NCBI RefSeq assembly: GCF_009363275.1
Contig: NZ_CP045324.1
Span: forward strand, 4,030,001-4,094,000
DNA length: 64,000 bases
Reading direction: 5' to 3'
Origin: Marinobacter sp. THAF197a
GTDB lineage: Bacteria > Pseudomonadota > Gammaproteobacteria > Pseudomonadales > Oleiphilaceae
Shown here: positions 45,319 to 54,357 of the stretch, one piece after another
Layout: each line of letters begins with the position of its first letter
Position numbering within the stretch: position 1 is the stretch's first letter
Made by a program: the position numbers and the translations under genes
Notes under the pieces: model-generated
What the model saw: only the letters and a program-made list of their open reading frames with translations
Told to the model about the DNA's origin: nothing
Databases searched by the model: none

Positions 45319-46917
45319 ATGTACGATTACATTATTGTCGGTGCGGGATCGGCGGGCTGTGTATTGGCCAATCGGCTTACGGCGGACTCTTCAAAGCGAG
45401 TAGCGTTGCTAGAAGCGGGCCCAAAGGATAAAAATCCACTCATACATATGCCTATAGGTATAGCACTCCTTTCCAATAGTAAAAAGCTGAATTGGGCTCT
45501 TGAAACCGAACCTCAAGAACATCTGAAGGAGCGCCGCCTGTTTTGGCCTCGTGGGAAAACACTTGGCGGGTCCTCTTCTATCAACGCCATGGTCTATATC
45601 AGAGGTCACAAAGCCGATTATGACCACTGGGGTCAAGTTGCCGGGACCGACCTCTGGGGATGGGATCGCGCTTTAAAATTGTTTCGTCGACTGGAAGATA
45701 ATAAACGTTTTGGCGCAGATTCTTACCATGGGGAGGGCGGTGAGCTCACCGTAAGTGAACTCAAATCAGTCAATCCGTTGAGTCGAGATTTTGTTCGAGC
45801 GGCACCTCATGTAGAGCTCCCGATAAACACGGACTTTAATGGAGAGACGCAAGAGGGATTGGGACTCTACCAGGTGACACAAAAAAATGGTCGCCGTTGG
45901 AGTTCAGCGCAGGCATTTCTGCGTGTCGCGGAGAACCGGCCTAATCTTGATGTGCTAACGGACGCGCGGGTAACCCGGGTGGTAATGGACGGTAAGCGGG
46001 CAGTCGGCGTGACACTGAACCAGGGGGGCGAATATCGCCAGCTTAGACTCAATAACGGCGGTGAAGTCATATTGTCTGGTGGTGCGGTTAATTCACCACA
46101 ACTACTTATGCTTTCGGGAATCGGTGATAGCGAAGAGCTTGGAAAACACGGGATCCCCCTTGTGCATCATCTTCCTGAGGTCGGCCAGAATCTGGTTGAT
46201 CATTTGGATATTACGATCATGCACGCGGCAAACTCACGTTTGCCCATTGGCGTTGCTCCCAGTTTCCTGTTTCGGGGCGTGAGCGCATTATTCTCATATA
46301 TCTTTGCGCGACGTGGATTTCTTACCAGTAATGTTGCCGAGTCCGGAGGCTTTGTTAAATCCGAGCGCTCGTGCGAACGGCCAAATGTGCAATTCCACTT
46401 TTTGCCAACTTACCTGAAGGATCATGGACGAAAAGTGATGGCCGGGTATGGGTACACCTTGCATATTTGCGATCTAATGCCCAGAAGCCGCGGTTTTATT
46501 GGTCTCAAAAGCCCTGACCCATTGGCCGACCCGTTGATTCAACCCAATTATCTCAGTAACCCCGAAGACATCAAAACAATGATCTCGGCCGTTAAATTTG
46601 GACGACGGATACTCGGGGCACCAACAATGGCTTTACATAGTAAACGAGAAATTAAGCCCGGAAACTCGGTGTCTTCGGACAGTCAGATTGCGGACTTTAT
46701 CCGGGAAAATGCAGAGACTATTTACCACCCCGTTGGCACTTGTCGTATGGGCGCGGATCCGGATTCAGTCGTTGATCCGGAATTAAAAGTCAGAGGGATT
46801 GAAGGGCTAAGAGTTGTCGATGCCTCGATAATGCCCAGTTTGGTTGCCGGTAACACCAACGCACCCACCATGATGATTGCCGAAAATGCAGCCGACATCC
46901 TCTTGGGAAATGTTTAG
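45319..46917 (+). CDS. alkJ: Alcohol dehydrogenase AlkJ (GMC flavoprotein)
   Basis: A 532-residue FAD-dependent GMC oxidoreductase that oxidises medium-chain alkanols to alkanals and passes electrons to the respiratory quinone pool. N-terminal Rossmann motif [19 protein letters not shown] signature 1 around [19 protein letters not shown], signature 2 [16 protein letters not shown], and the C-terminal catalytic-His region [10 protein letters not shown]. Length and position agree with GPo1 AlkJ. Same strand and 27 bases after alkH. Confidence 0.95.
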   Translation: MYDYIIVGAGSAGCVLANRLTADSSKRVALLEAGPKDKNPLIHMPIGIALLSNSKKLNWALETEPQEHLKERRLFWPRGKTLGGSSSINAMVYIRGHKADYDHWGQVAGTDLWGWDRALKLFRRLEDNKRFGADSYHGEGGELTVSELKSVNPLSRDFVRAAPHVELPINTDFNGETQEGLGLYQVTQKNGRRWSSAQAFLRVAENRPNLDVLTDARVTRVVMDGKRAVGVTLNQGGEYRQLRLNNGGEVILSGGAVNSPQLLMLSGIGDSEELGKHGIPLVHHLPEVGQNLVDHLDITIMHAANSRLPIGVAPSFLFRGVSALFSYIFARRGFLTSNVAESGGFVKSERSCERPNVQFHFLPTYLKDHGRKVMAGYGYTLHICDLMPRSRGFIGLKSPDPLADPLIQPNYLSNPEDIKTMISAVKFGRRILGAPTMALHSKREIKPGNSVSSDSQIADFIRENAETIYHPVGTCRMGADPDSVVDPELKVRGIEGLRVVDASIMPSLVAGNTNAPTMMIAENAADILLGNV

Positions 46918-47005
46918 GTTCAAACCCGGATTATGCCTTCTACATTGGACCTTAATGACGCCAGATACTCGCGTCAACCAACTACAAAAACGACAGGAGA
47001 TAAAC

Positions 47006-48640
47006 GTGCTTGGCCAAATGATGAACATGGAGCTCACCGTGAATTCCTTGATCGACCATGCTGCTCGCTACCATGGAGACGCTGAGATTGTGTCGATAGG
47101 AACGGATGGAAATCCCAGTCGATCTGACTGGGCAACTGTTTCGGAGCGGTCGCGACAACTTGCGTCAGCGCTTCGAACGGCAGGCTATGTCCAGGGGGAT
47201 CGGTGCGCGACCATTTGTTGGAATAACGTGGGGCACCTGGAATGTTACCTTGGCATCTCTGGTGGCGGGATGGTGTGTCACACCATTAACCCGCGACTGT
47301 TTCCAGAACAACTCGTTTACGTTATCAACAATGCTCAAGACAAAGTCATATTCTTTGACAAAACGTTCCTTACCATTGTTTCAAATATCCGAGACCGACT
47401 GGAGACGGTTGAGAAATTTGTATTGATGTCCGAACCGGACGAAGAAATTGCAGCGCAATTTCCAGGCTTGTTGTTTTATGAAGAGTTTCTCCAGCGAGGA
47501 ACGCCTAACGCGAATTGGCCTGAAATCGCCGAAAACCAGGCCTCAAGCCTCTGCTATACATCGGGCACCACCGGAAATCCCAAAGGGGTGCTCTATTCAC
47601 ACCGCTCCACCGTTCTGCACGCGCTGGTAGCTGCTCAACCCGACGCACTGAATTTATCGGCACGGGACGTGGTGATGCCGGTTGTTCCTATGTTTCACGT
47701 AAATGCGTGGGGGGTACCCTACATTACGGCGATGGTTGGAGCCAAACTGGTGTTGCCTGGTCCTGGCCTGGATGGGCAAAGTTTGGTCAAGCTGATCGAT
47801 TCAGAAAGCGTAACGATTGCGCTGGGTGTGCCTACGATTTGGCAGGGACTTCTCTCGGCTTTGGACGAGCTTGGCTCCTCGGCACAGTCGCTTAAACGGA
47901 CGGTGATAGGGGGTAGCGCTTGTCCGCCCTCAATGATGTCGGAGTTTCGTGGTAAGTATGGCGTAGAAGTTGTCCATGCATGGGGAATGACAGAAACATC
48001 ACCGATCGGGACCGTCAACGCACTGCTGTCGAAACACAATACTCTTTCGGAGGAAGGAAGAAACAAAATCCGTGAAAGCCAGGGACGGCCTCCCTACGGG
48101 GTGCAGCTCAAAATTGTAGGAGAAGACGGTCATCAACTGCCCGAAGATGGCATTGCTCAGGGAAATCTCCGCATCCGTGGTCATTGGGTGGTAGCCGATT
48201 ACTTCGGTGTTGAACCAAATCAGACTCTTGAGGAAGACGGTTGGTTCGAGACAGGTGATGTTGCTTCGATCAATGATGATGGATTTATGACAATACGTGA
48301 CCGCTCAAAAGATATTATTAAATCTGGTGGTGAATGGATATCTACAGTCGAATTGGAGGGAATCGCAATGGGCCATTCTGCCATCAATGAAGCTGCCGTA
48401 GTGGCGGCCTCCCATGATAAATGGGACGAACGACCGATCCTGTTGGCAGTAAAAATACCCGACGCAAATATTACTGAGGAGGAACTTCTTGCTCATTATC
48501 AGGGGAAAGTCGCCAAGTGGCAGATCCCGGATCGCGCGATCTTTGTGGAAGGATTGCCACGCAATGCCACTGGGAAAGTATTAAAAAACAAGCTGCGTTC
48601 TGAGTATGGGGAAGTATTAGTCAGTAAACCGGCAAGCTAG
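47006..48640 (+). CDS. alkK: Medium-chain acyl-CoA synthetase AlkK
   Basis: A 544-residue AMP-forming ligase that activates the fatty acids made by AlkH to acyl-CoA for beta-oxidation. AMP-binding motif YTSGTTGNPKGVLYSHRS, then HAWGMTETSP, GWFETGDVA and the late Lys in PRNATGKVLKN. A GTG at 47006 is taken as start: AGGAG precedes it and the N-terminus (LGQMM) matches my recollection of GPo1 AlkK; the longer open frame overlaps alkJ and adds 43 unrelated residues. Confidence 0.95.
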   Translation: MLGQMMNMELTVNSLIDHAARYHGDAEIVSIGTDGNPSRSDWATVSERSRQLASALRTAGYVQGDRCATICWNNVGHLECYLGISGGGMVCHTINPRLFPEQLVYVINNAQDKVIFFDKTFLTIVSNIRDRLETVEKFVLMSEPDEEIAAQFPGLLFYEEFLQRGTPNANWPEIAENQASSLCYTSGTTGNPKGVLYSHRSTVLHALVAAQPDALNLSARDVVMPVVPMFHVNAWGVPYITAMVGAKLVLPGPGLDGQSLVKLIDSESVTIALGVPTIWQGLLSALDELGSSAQSLKRTVIGGSACPPSMMSEFRGKYGVEVVHAWGMTETSPIGTVNALLSKHNTLSEEGRNKIRESQGRPPYGVQLKIVGEDGHQLPEDGIAQGNLRIRGHWVVADYFGVEPNQTLEEDGWFETGDVASINDDGFMTIRDRSKDIIKSGGEWISTVELEGIAMGHSAINEAAVVAASHDKWDERPILLAVKIPDANITEEELLAHYQGKVAKWQIPDRAIFVEGLPRNATGKVLKNKLRSEYGEVLVSKPAS

Positions 48641-48725
48641 CATCAATGAGTGACATTTGTGTTACGAAAAATTGCAGTTTTACCTAAAGCCAATTTGTTT
48701 TAATACCAAAAAGGATAATAAAAAA

Positions 48726-49397
48726 ATGAAACCTAAAATAATTAGTAAAGTCTCGTTAGTGGCGTTCCTTTTACTTTCACTTGCTGCGAGCCTGGCCAAC
48801 GCTCAATCTGAGCCGGTTTACAGTAGAGGCGACTGGGTGGTTGGGCTGAATGCCACTAGAGTTCTAACCGATGAAGATTTGCGATCAGCCTCTGCGGGGG
48901 GTGCCCCCGTTCCAAATTCCAACCTGTCTATTAACAACGATACGACCATATCATTCGACGTGTCGTATTTTCTGAGTAATCAGCTGGCATTCAACATTTT
49001 TGGCGGCATTCCCGCTAGTGCGGACCTCCAGGGCGAAGAGTCTCTCTCCGGTCTTTTTCTTGGTCAAACAGATTATGGTCCGGTAATTCTTTCGCTTCAG
49101 TATCATGTCTTGACGGGTAGCAACTTCTCTCCGTACTTTGGAGCGGGTGTAGGACGGATTCTCTTTTTAGATGAAAAGGATCGCGCACTAACCGACTTCG
49201 ACGTCGAAGATACATGGGCCCCTGCGGTTCAGGCTGGTTTTCGCTGGAAGATACACAATAACTGGTCGGCAAATTTTGACGTTAGATATGCACCCTTCAA
49301 GGCGGATATCACCGGTAACCTGGGCCCGGCCCCTGTTCAGGCAGAAGTGGAAGTGGACCCCACTATCGTGAGCATCGGAGTCGCATATCGCTTTTAA
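48726..49397 (+). CDS. alkL: Outer-membrane alkane uptake protein AlkL (OmpW family)
   Basis: A 223-residue OmpW-family eight-stranded barrel with signal peptide ending ANA. Alternating strand patterns such as TISFDVSYFLSNQLAFNIFGG, PYFGAGVG and VSIGVAYRF with a terminal Phe mark an outer-membrane protein. AlkL admits hydrophobic alkanes through a lateral opening. The start has an AGGA site. Last gene of the alkB operon; alkN is not present downstream. Confidence 0.92.
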   Translation: MKPKIISKVSLVAFLLLSLAASLANAQSEPVYSRGDWVVGLNATRVLTDEDLRSASAGGAPVPNSNLSINNDTTISFDVSYFLSNQLAFNIFGGIPASADLQGEESLSGLFLGQTDYGPVILSLQYHVLTGSNFSPYFGAGVGRILFLDEKDRALTDFDVEDTWAPAVQAGFRWKIHNNWSANFDVRYAPFKADITGNLGPAPVQAEVEVDPTIVSIGVAYRF

Positions 49398-49483
49398 ATG
49401 CCAAGTATACCAACCGTCTGCATTTGCTGGTCGCTTTCAGCAACCTGCTGATTGATAAAAAACCTGCAGCGTAAGACCAATGC

Positions 49484-49516
49484 GCCCCTTTTCCGCCAAG
49501 ATTGCGGAAAAGGGGC
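49484..49516. promoter_or_regulatory. 13-bp perfect hairpin downstream of alkL
   Basis: GCCCCTTTTCCGC (49484-49496) pairs exactly with GCGGAAAAGGGGC (49504-49516) over a 7-base loop, about 90 bases after the alkL stop. It is followed by AAAAACC, not by T, so it is not a classical terminator for the plus strand, though it may end or protect the alk message. The remaining sequence from 49517 to the IS element at 49713 shows no gene. Confidence 0.6.
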
Positions 49517-49712
49517 AAAAACCAGCGGTTATTCAGATCTTCCTTAGGTATATAGCCCCAGCCTTATACATCATTTAAAGGTCTCGTATCGTTTAGTCGA
49601 GTAGTATATAGCCATCAGGACCGGCACGTCCTTACTATAGAAAACCTTTTCAGTAGTCCCGCAAGTTTCATTTAATCGAGCAAGTGTCTTAACATTAATA
49701 CCGCTCGCACTA

Positions 49713-50840
49713 ATGGGTTCGAAAGTAAGCGAACATCATTTATAATGTAGGCTCCGTTCGCCAAGCTTATCGGATATTTACACACATGCGCCACGATGAC
49801 GGTCGTAAACTTGATCACAAAACATTAGAAGCCATTCGCGTTCGCGCCGTTCAACGGGTCATGGATGGCGAGAGTCCAGAAGTCGTCATCAAAGCGCTGG
49901 GGATGAGCCGAGCACGAATCTATGAATGGCTGGCTGCCTACCGCGAGGGTGGCTTTGACGCGCTCAAGGCCAAGCAGATTTCCGGTCGTCCCAAGAAACT
50001 GAGCGGTGCTCAGATCCGGGAGCTGTATATCTGGATAACGACCTTTACGCCGGACCAGTTGAAGTTTGATTTTGCCCTGTGGACTCGGGGCCGAGTGCGT
50101 GAGCTCATCCGGCAAAAGTTCAACGTCCGGTTAAGCGATGTCTCGGTCGGTCGTCTGCTTCGAAACCTGGGGCTGACGCCTCAGAAACCCCTGCATCGGG
50201 CCTACCAGCAAAAGCCAGAGGCCGTGAAACAATGGAAAGAAGAGACCTACCCGGAAATTCGCAAGGAAGCAAAAAAAGTCGGCGCCACCATCTATTTCGG
50301 CGATGAAGCCAGCATTCGGTCTGATTATCACAGTGGCACCACCTGGGCACCCAGGGGTGAAACTCCGATCATCCGTAATACGGGCAGTCGCTTCAGCATC
50401 AATCTGATCTCGGCCATCTCGCCTCGCGGCGAGCTTCGCTTTAAGACCATTCAGGGCAACATGAACACCGATGCGTTTCTTGGTTTCCTCAAGGCTCTGG
50501 TGCAAGACGTTGACAAGCCGGTTTTCCTGATCCTCGATAACCACCCGGTTCATCATGCTCGTCGGGTTCGAGACTATGTTGAGAGTCTCGACGGCAAGCT
50601 CAGGTTGTTCTTCCTGCCGCCGTACTCGCCGGAGCTGAATCCTGACGAGTCTGTTTGGGGCTATATCAAATACCATCACGTCGGTAAAAAGATCATTAAC
50701 AGCAAAGAACAACTTCGGAGCACTGTTTACCGGCAGCTTCGACGTTTGCAAAAATTGCCACGACTATTGAAATCGTTTTTTGGCCATCCGGATTTGGCTT
50801 ATATCTCCGGGTAATGTTCGCTTACTTTATTTCGAATTAG
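49713..50840 (+). mobile_element. IS630-family insertion sequence
   Basis: One intact transposase gene is flanked by imperfect inverted ends sharing TTCGAA and the 13-base core AGTAAGCGAACAT (49724-49736, and its complement at 50814-50826). Outside them TA dinucleotides at 49711-49712 and 50841-50842 could be the TA target duplication usual for the IS630/Tc1 group; exact ends are uncertain. It stands between the alk island and the CYP153 operon. Confidence 0.8.
49786..50814 (+). CDS. IS630-family transposase
   Basis: A 342-residue DDE transposase. The N-terminal helix-turn-helix (IKALGMSRARIYEWLAAYREGG) binds the element ends. The catalytic triad appears as Asp173 in FGDEASI, Asp251 in LILDNHP and Glu288 in LNPDESVW, the IS630 pattern. 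The frame is uninterrupted, so the enzyme may be active. Its stop codon overlaps the right inverted-repeat core. GC is higher than in the neighbouring alk genes. Confidence 0.95.
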   Translation: MRHDDGRKLDHKTLEAIRVRAVQRVMDGESPEVVIKALGMSRARIYEWLAAYREGGFDALKAKQISGRPKKLSGAQIRELYIWITTFTPDQLKFDFALWTRGRVRELIRQKFNVRLSDVSVGRLLRNLGLTPQKPLHRAYQQKPEAVKQWKEETYPEIRKEAKKVGATIYFGDEASIRSDYHSGTTWAPRGETPIIRNTGSRFSINLISAISPRGELRFKTIQGNMNTDAFLGFLKALVQDVDKPVFLILDNHPVHHARRVRDYVESLDGKLRLFFLPPYSPELNPDESVWGYIKYHHVGKKIINSKEQLRSTVYRQLRRLQKLPRLLKSFFGHPDLAYISG

Positions 50841-51362
50841 TAACTATCGGTTCTTGATGTCCACCATCAATAAGCCGGAATCTTACTGTGTTTGATTTAC
50901 ACACCGCTTGAAGCTTGCAGTCTGAAAAGCCCTGTCTTGGCTGCCACCACCCATCCGCATGAAAAAGCATATGCTCAGATGAACCAAAACAAGAGGTCGA
51001 CACCGAATGGGCGATGTTGCTTATGAAGGATTGAGTGATCGGAACCTCTACCCATAATGGCCGATAGAGACTTCGCTTTATCTTTGTGGATAAAATCAAG
51101 TTCATATTTTCGTCGGTAATTGCAAGGTGAGGTTATTAGTGGGATATATAGAGAATTATTTCACCGCTATGGTGCTCTCGGTTTACCAGAGCAACAGTAA
51201 TGTGTCTGGCTACGGGAAATTCCGCCGGTTGTGGCTCACGCATTCTTTGCGCTCACTGAAAGCTGTCGGTCGTAGGATATGATATCCATAGGCCGTATGA
51301 GTTGTGCATTGCTTTCGCAATTTTGGGCAAACTAAGGGCACAGCTCTACTCGGTCGTCAATT
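50841..51362. other. Intergenic region right of the IS630 element
   Basis: About 520 bases without a convincing gene. A 92-codon minus-strand ORF at 50827-51105 runs into the IS end, has no ribosome site and no family I recognise; it may be a gene fragment. A short palindrome GGATATGATATCC lies near 51276. This is the likely border between the alk island and the CYP153 island. Confidence 0.5.
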
Positions 51363-52613
51363 TCAATTTATGGACTGACCGCTCACCAAGGACTTCAGTT
51401 CAATATCCGGATCCTTCAACATTTCAGGATTGACCTGCCTGCGTTGTTGAACGAGGGTCTTGCCGACCATAAAAGCGATGGGCAGGTTAACCGCATCAAC
51501 AGCAATGACACAGCCGTCGCGGAGATAAAACACCGCAAATCCCTTGTCTTCCGGGCTTCCGCGCAGCACACGCTGATCATGATATTGCGACAACCCCACC
51601 ATCTGCAGACGCACGTCATACTGGTTCGACCAGAACCATGGAGCGCTATTATAGGGTTTCTTCTCGCCCATCAGGGTTGCCGCCACTGTCCGGGCCTGAT
51701 CAACCGCGTTGGCGACAGATTCAAGGCGCTGCATCTTCTCGAAGAAAAGATTCCGGTGGCGGGTACAGTCGCCGATCGCCAGGATGGCTGGATCTTCTGT
51801 GCGGGTAAACTCGTCAACAATAATGCCGTCATCACAGGGCAGGCCGGCGGCCTCAGCCAGGGCGGTTTCTGGCGCCACACCCACTGAAACGAGCACTATG
51901 TCGGCCGGTACAGTGCCGCCGCTCGCCAATGTCACGCCAGCCACATGCCCCTGATCGCTAGCTTCGAAACCGGTTACCGCCGTGTTCAGGCGTAGATCCA
52001 CGCCAGCGTTACTGTGTTTGGTGTAAAAAAACTCCGACATTTCCGGGCCTGTTACACGCTGCATAAGACGCTCGGCCGCTTCCAGTACCGTGACATCAAC
52101 GCCTTTTTTGGTAGCGCTGGATGCCACTTCAAGGCCAATGTAACCACCACCCACGATGACCAAGCGTTTCCCCGGAACCAGTTGTTCACGCAGGGCATCC
52201 GAGTCAGCTATGTCATGTAGGTAATGAATGCCCTTCAAGTCAGCCCCGGGTGCGTTCAGGCGTCGAACGTGTGACCCCGTGGCCAGGACCAGTCGATCGT
52301 ATTTCAATGTGCTCTGGTCCGACAAACTGATGGTCTTGTTGTCCCGATCAATTTGTTCGGCACGTACACCGAGCCGCAACTGATGGCCGGCGTTCTCGTA
52401 CACCGAGCGCGGCTTGAGGTACAGCGACTCCTGATCCACCTCGCCTGCCAGGTAGTTCTTGGACAGGGGCGGCCGCTGATAGGGTGGATGTGGCTCTTCG
52501 CCCACCAGGACCACTTCATGTTGATATTTCTTTTGCAGCAAGGTTGTCAGGAGCGCACCTGCTGCGTGCCCGCCGCCAACGATGACTGTCGTCTCTTTCT
52601 GTTGGTTTGCCAT
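51363..52613 (-). CDS. Ferredoxin reductase of the CYP153 system
   Basis: A 416-residue FAD flavoprotein of the same fold as AlkT: FAD motif VIVGGGHAAGALLTTLLQ, HPPYQRPPLSKNYL, NADH motif LVIVGGGYIGLEVASSA and ILAIGDCTRH. It would pass electrons from NADH to the 2Fe-2S ferredoxin encoded in the same operon. ATG 52613 begins the family-like N-terminus; upstream in-frame codons overlap the dehydrogenase gene. It is 88 bases after that gene, so it may have some independent expression. GC is higher than in the alk island. Confidence 0.9.
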   Translation of the reverse strand: MANQQKETTVIVGGGHAAGALLTTLLQKKYQHEVVLVGEEPHPPYQRPPLSKNYLAGEVDQESLYLKPRSVYENAGHQLRLGVRAEQIDRDNKTISLSDQSTLKYDRLVLATGSHVRRLNAPGADLKGIHYLHDIADSDALREQLVPGKRLVIVGGGYIGLEVASSATKKGVDVTVLEAAERLMQRVTGPEMSEFFYTKHSNAGVDLRLNTAVTGFEASDQGHVAGVTLASGGTVPADIVLVSVGVAPETALAEAAGLPCDDGIIVDEFTRTEDPAILAIGDCTRHRNLFFEKMQRLESVANAVDQARTVAATLMGEKKPYNSAPWFWSNQYDVRLQMVGLSQYHDQRVLRGSPEDKGFAVFYLRDGCVIAVDAVNLPIAFMVGKTLVQQRRQVNPEMLKDPDIELKSLVSGQSIN

Positions 52614-52701
52614 AGCCTGTCTCTTTCTACTGTTCTTTGGAATCAGATTGATCAGAAGTCCAGATGCCAACTGAGCCCTGTGACGCCCGCGCGCGCGGAG
52701 C

Positions 52702-54357
52702 TCAGCCGACCATCTCCCCGGCATCCTCAAGTATCATCGCGGCACCTTTCTCGCCGATCATGGTTGCCGGCTGATTGGTGTTTCCGCCGACCAGCGTCGG
52801 CATGATGGAGGCATCGACCACCCGCAGGCATTGCAGGCCATGCACGCGCAGGCGCGGATCGACCACCGCCATCGGATCAACACCCATCTTGCAGGTGCCA
52901 ACCGGGTGGTACGCTGATTCACCGCTGCGCCGTACCCATGCGGCGAGATCGTCGTCATTCTGCAGCGCCGGCCCGGGCAAGACCTCAACCTCGTGGTGCG
53001 GGGCAAACGCCGCCTGCGCCAGGATCTTGCGCACCAGGTGGACACCGCGCACCAGTCGCTCGACATCGGCGGACTCGGCCATGTAGTTGGGGTCGATCAG
53101 CGGCGCGGCAAACGGGTCGGCACTGTGCAGACCGACGCGCCCGCGCGACGACGGCCTGAGCCCGTAGATCATCACCGCGTAGCCATAACCGCTCATCGCG
53201 GTCTTCAGGTCTCGCCCGTGATCGTCGTACAGCATTGGCGCGAAGTGCAGCTGCAGGTCGGGTACCGGCTCCTCGGGCCGGGAGCGGATGAACCCGCCGG
53301 CCTCGGCGCCGTTGCTCGACAGCACGCCCCGCCGGCCGCTCAGATACGTCAGAGCGCCCCACAGCCCCTTGAGCCAGTAACTCGGATGCATCGAGATGCT
53401 TTGGCGGCTGCGGGCGCTGACGCGCACGAACACGTCGATATGATCCTGAAGATTCTGCCCGACGCCCCCCAACGCATGGCGCAGTTCTATGCCATGCCGG
53501 GACAGTTCCTCCCGCGGACCGATCCCGGACAGCATCAGCAGTTGCGGCGAGTTGAACGCGCCGCCGCAGAGCACAACTTCGCGCCCGGCACGGACCTGCG
53601 TCAGCCCCTTTGTATCGCGGTATTCGACACCGGTGGCGCGGGTGTCTTCGAGTAGCACCCGGGTGACATACGCGCCGCTGCAAACCGTCAGGTTGGAACG
53701 CGCCGTGGCGGGTTCGAGATAGGCCCGCGCGTTGCTACAGCGTGTGCCGTCTTTCTGGTAGGCGTAGTAGAAGCCCACGCCCTCCTGCTCACTGCCGTTG
53801 AAATCTGTATTGAGCCGGTACTTTGCCTGGGTCGCCGCCTCGACAAACGCCGTGCTCAGCGGATTGGTATAGCGGCGCTCGGCAACGTTCAGCGGACCAC
53901 CCTGACCATGAAATTCTGCCTCATTCGGCGTAAGTTTGGGCTCGAAATGTTCCGATCGGCGGAAGTAGGGCAACACCTCGGCGTATGACCACCCTTTGCA
54001 CCCCAGCCGTGCCCACTCGTCGTAGTCCCGGGCATGCCCGCGAATATAGACCTGCGCGTTCATGCCGCTGGAACCGCCAAGCATCTTGCCCCGCGGCTGA
54101 AAAAGCGCCCGGTCGTGCATGTGACGCTGCGGTTCGGTATTGAACTGCCAGTTGTAGCGGCGGCTGAACATTAGCTGCAGGAAACCCAGCGGCATGTTCA
54201 CGAAAGGGTTGCGGCGGCTCTCCGGACCGGCTTCAAGCAGCAGCACAGAATGGCGACCGCTCTCCGACAGGCGGCTGGCGACAGCACATCCGGCCGAGCC
54301 CGCGCCAACCACGACATAGTCAAATTGTTCGGTCGTCATCCTGGTTAGCCTGTTCAT
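52702..54357 (-). CDS. GMC-family alcohol dehydrogenase (AlkJ-like, CYP153 operon)
   Basis: A 551-residue FAD-dependent GMC oxidoreductase: [19 protein letters not shown] at the N-terminus, [35 protein letters not shown], and YHPVGTCKMGVDP near the catalytic His. It is a homologue of AlkJ but clearly not a recent copy, being GC-richer and divergent in sequence. It should oxidise the alkanols produced by CYP153. The first ATG shares a base with the P450 stop (TAATG), so translation is probably coupled; ATG 54339 is the alternative start. Confidence 0.92.
   Translation of the reverse strand: MNRLTRMTTEQFDYVVVGAGSAGCAVASRLSESGRHSVLLLEAGPESRRNPFVNMPLGFLQLMFSRRYNWQFNTEPQRHMHDRALFQPRGKMLGGSSGMNAQVYIRGHARDYDEWARLGCKGWSYAEVLPYFRRSEHFEPKLTPNEAEFHGQGGPLNVAERRYTNPLSTAFVEAATQAKYRLNTDFNGSEQEGVGFYYAYQKDGTRCSNARAYLEPATARSNLTVCSGAYVTRVLLEDTRATGVEYRDTKGLTQVRAGREVVLCGGAFNSPQLLMLSGIGPREELSRHGIELRHALGGVGQNLQDHIDVFVRVSARSRQSISMHPSYWLKGLWGALTYLSGRRGVLSSNGAEAGGFIRSRPEEPVPDLQLHFAPMLYDDHGRDLKTAMSGYGYAVMIYGLRPSSRGRVGLHSADPFAAPLIDPNYMAESADVERLVRGVHLVRKILAQAAFAPHHEVEVLPGPALQNDDDLAAWVRRSGESAYHPVGTCKMGVDPMAVVDPRLRVHGLQCLRVVDASIMPTLVGGNTNQPATMIGEKGAAMILEDAGEMVG

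Noticed and set aside
50827..51105. 92-codon minus-strand ORF as a gene
   Set aside because: No ribosome site, unusual composition and overlap with the IS630 end; at best a fragment.
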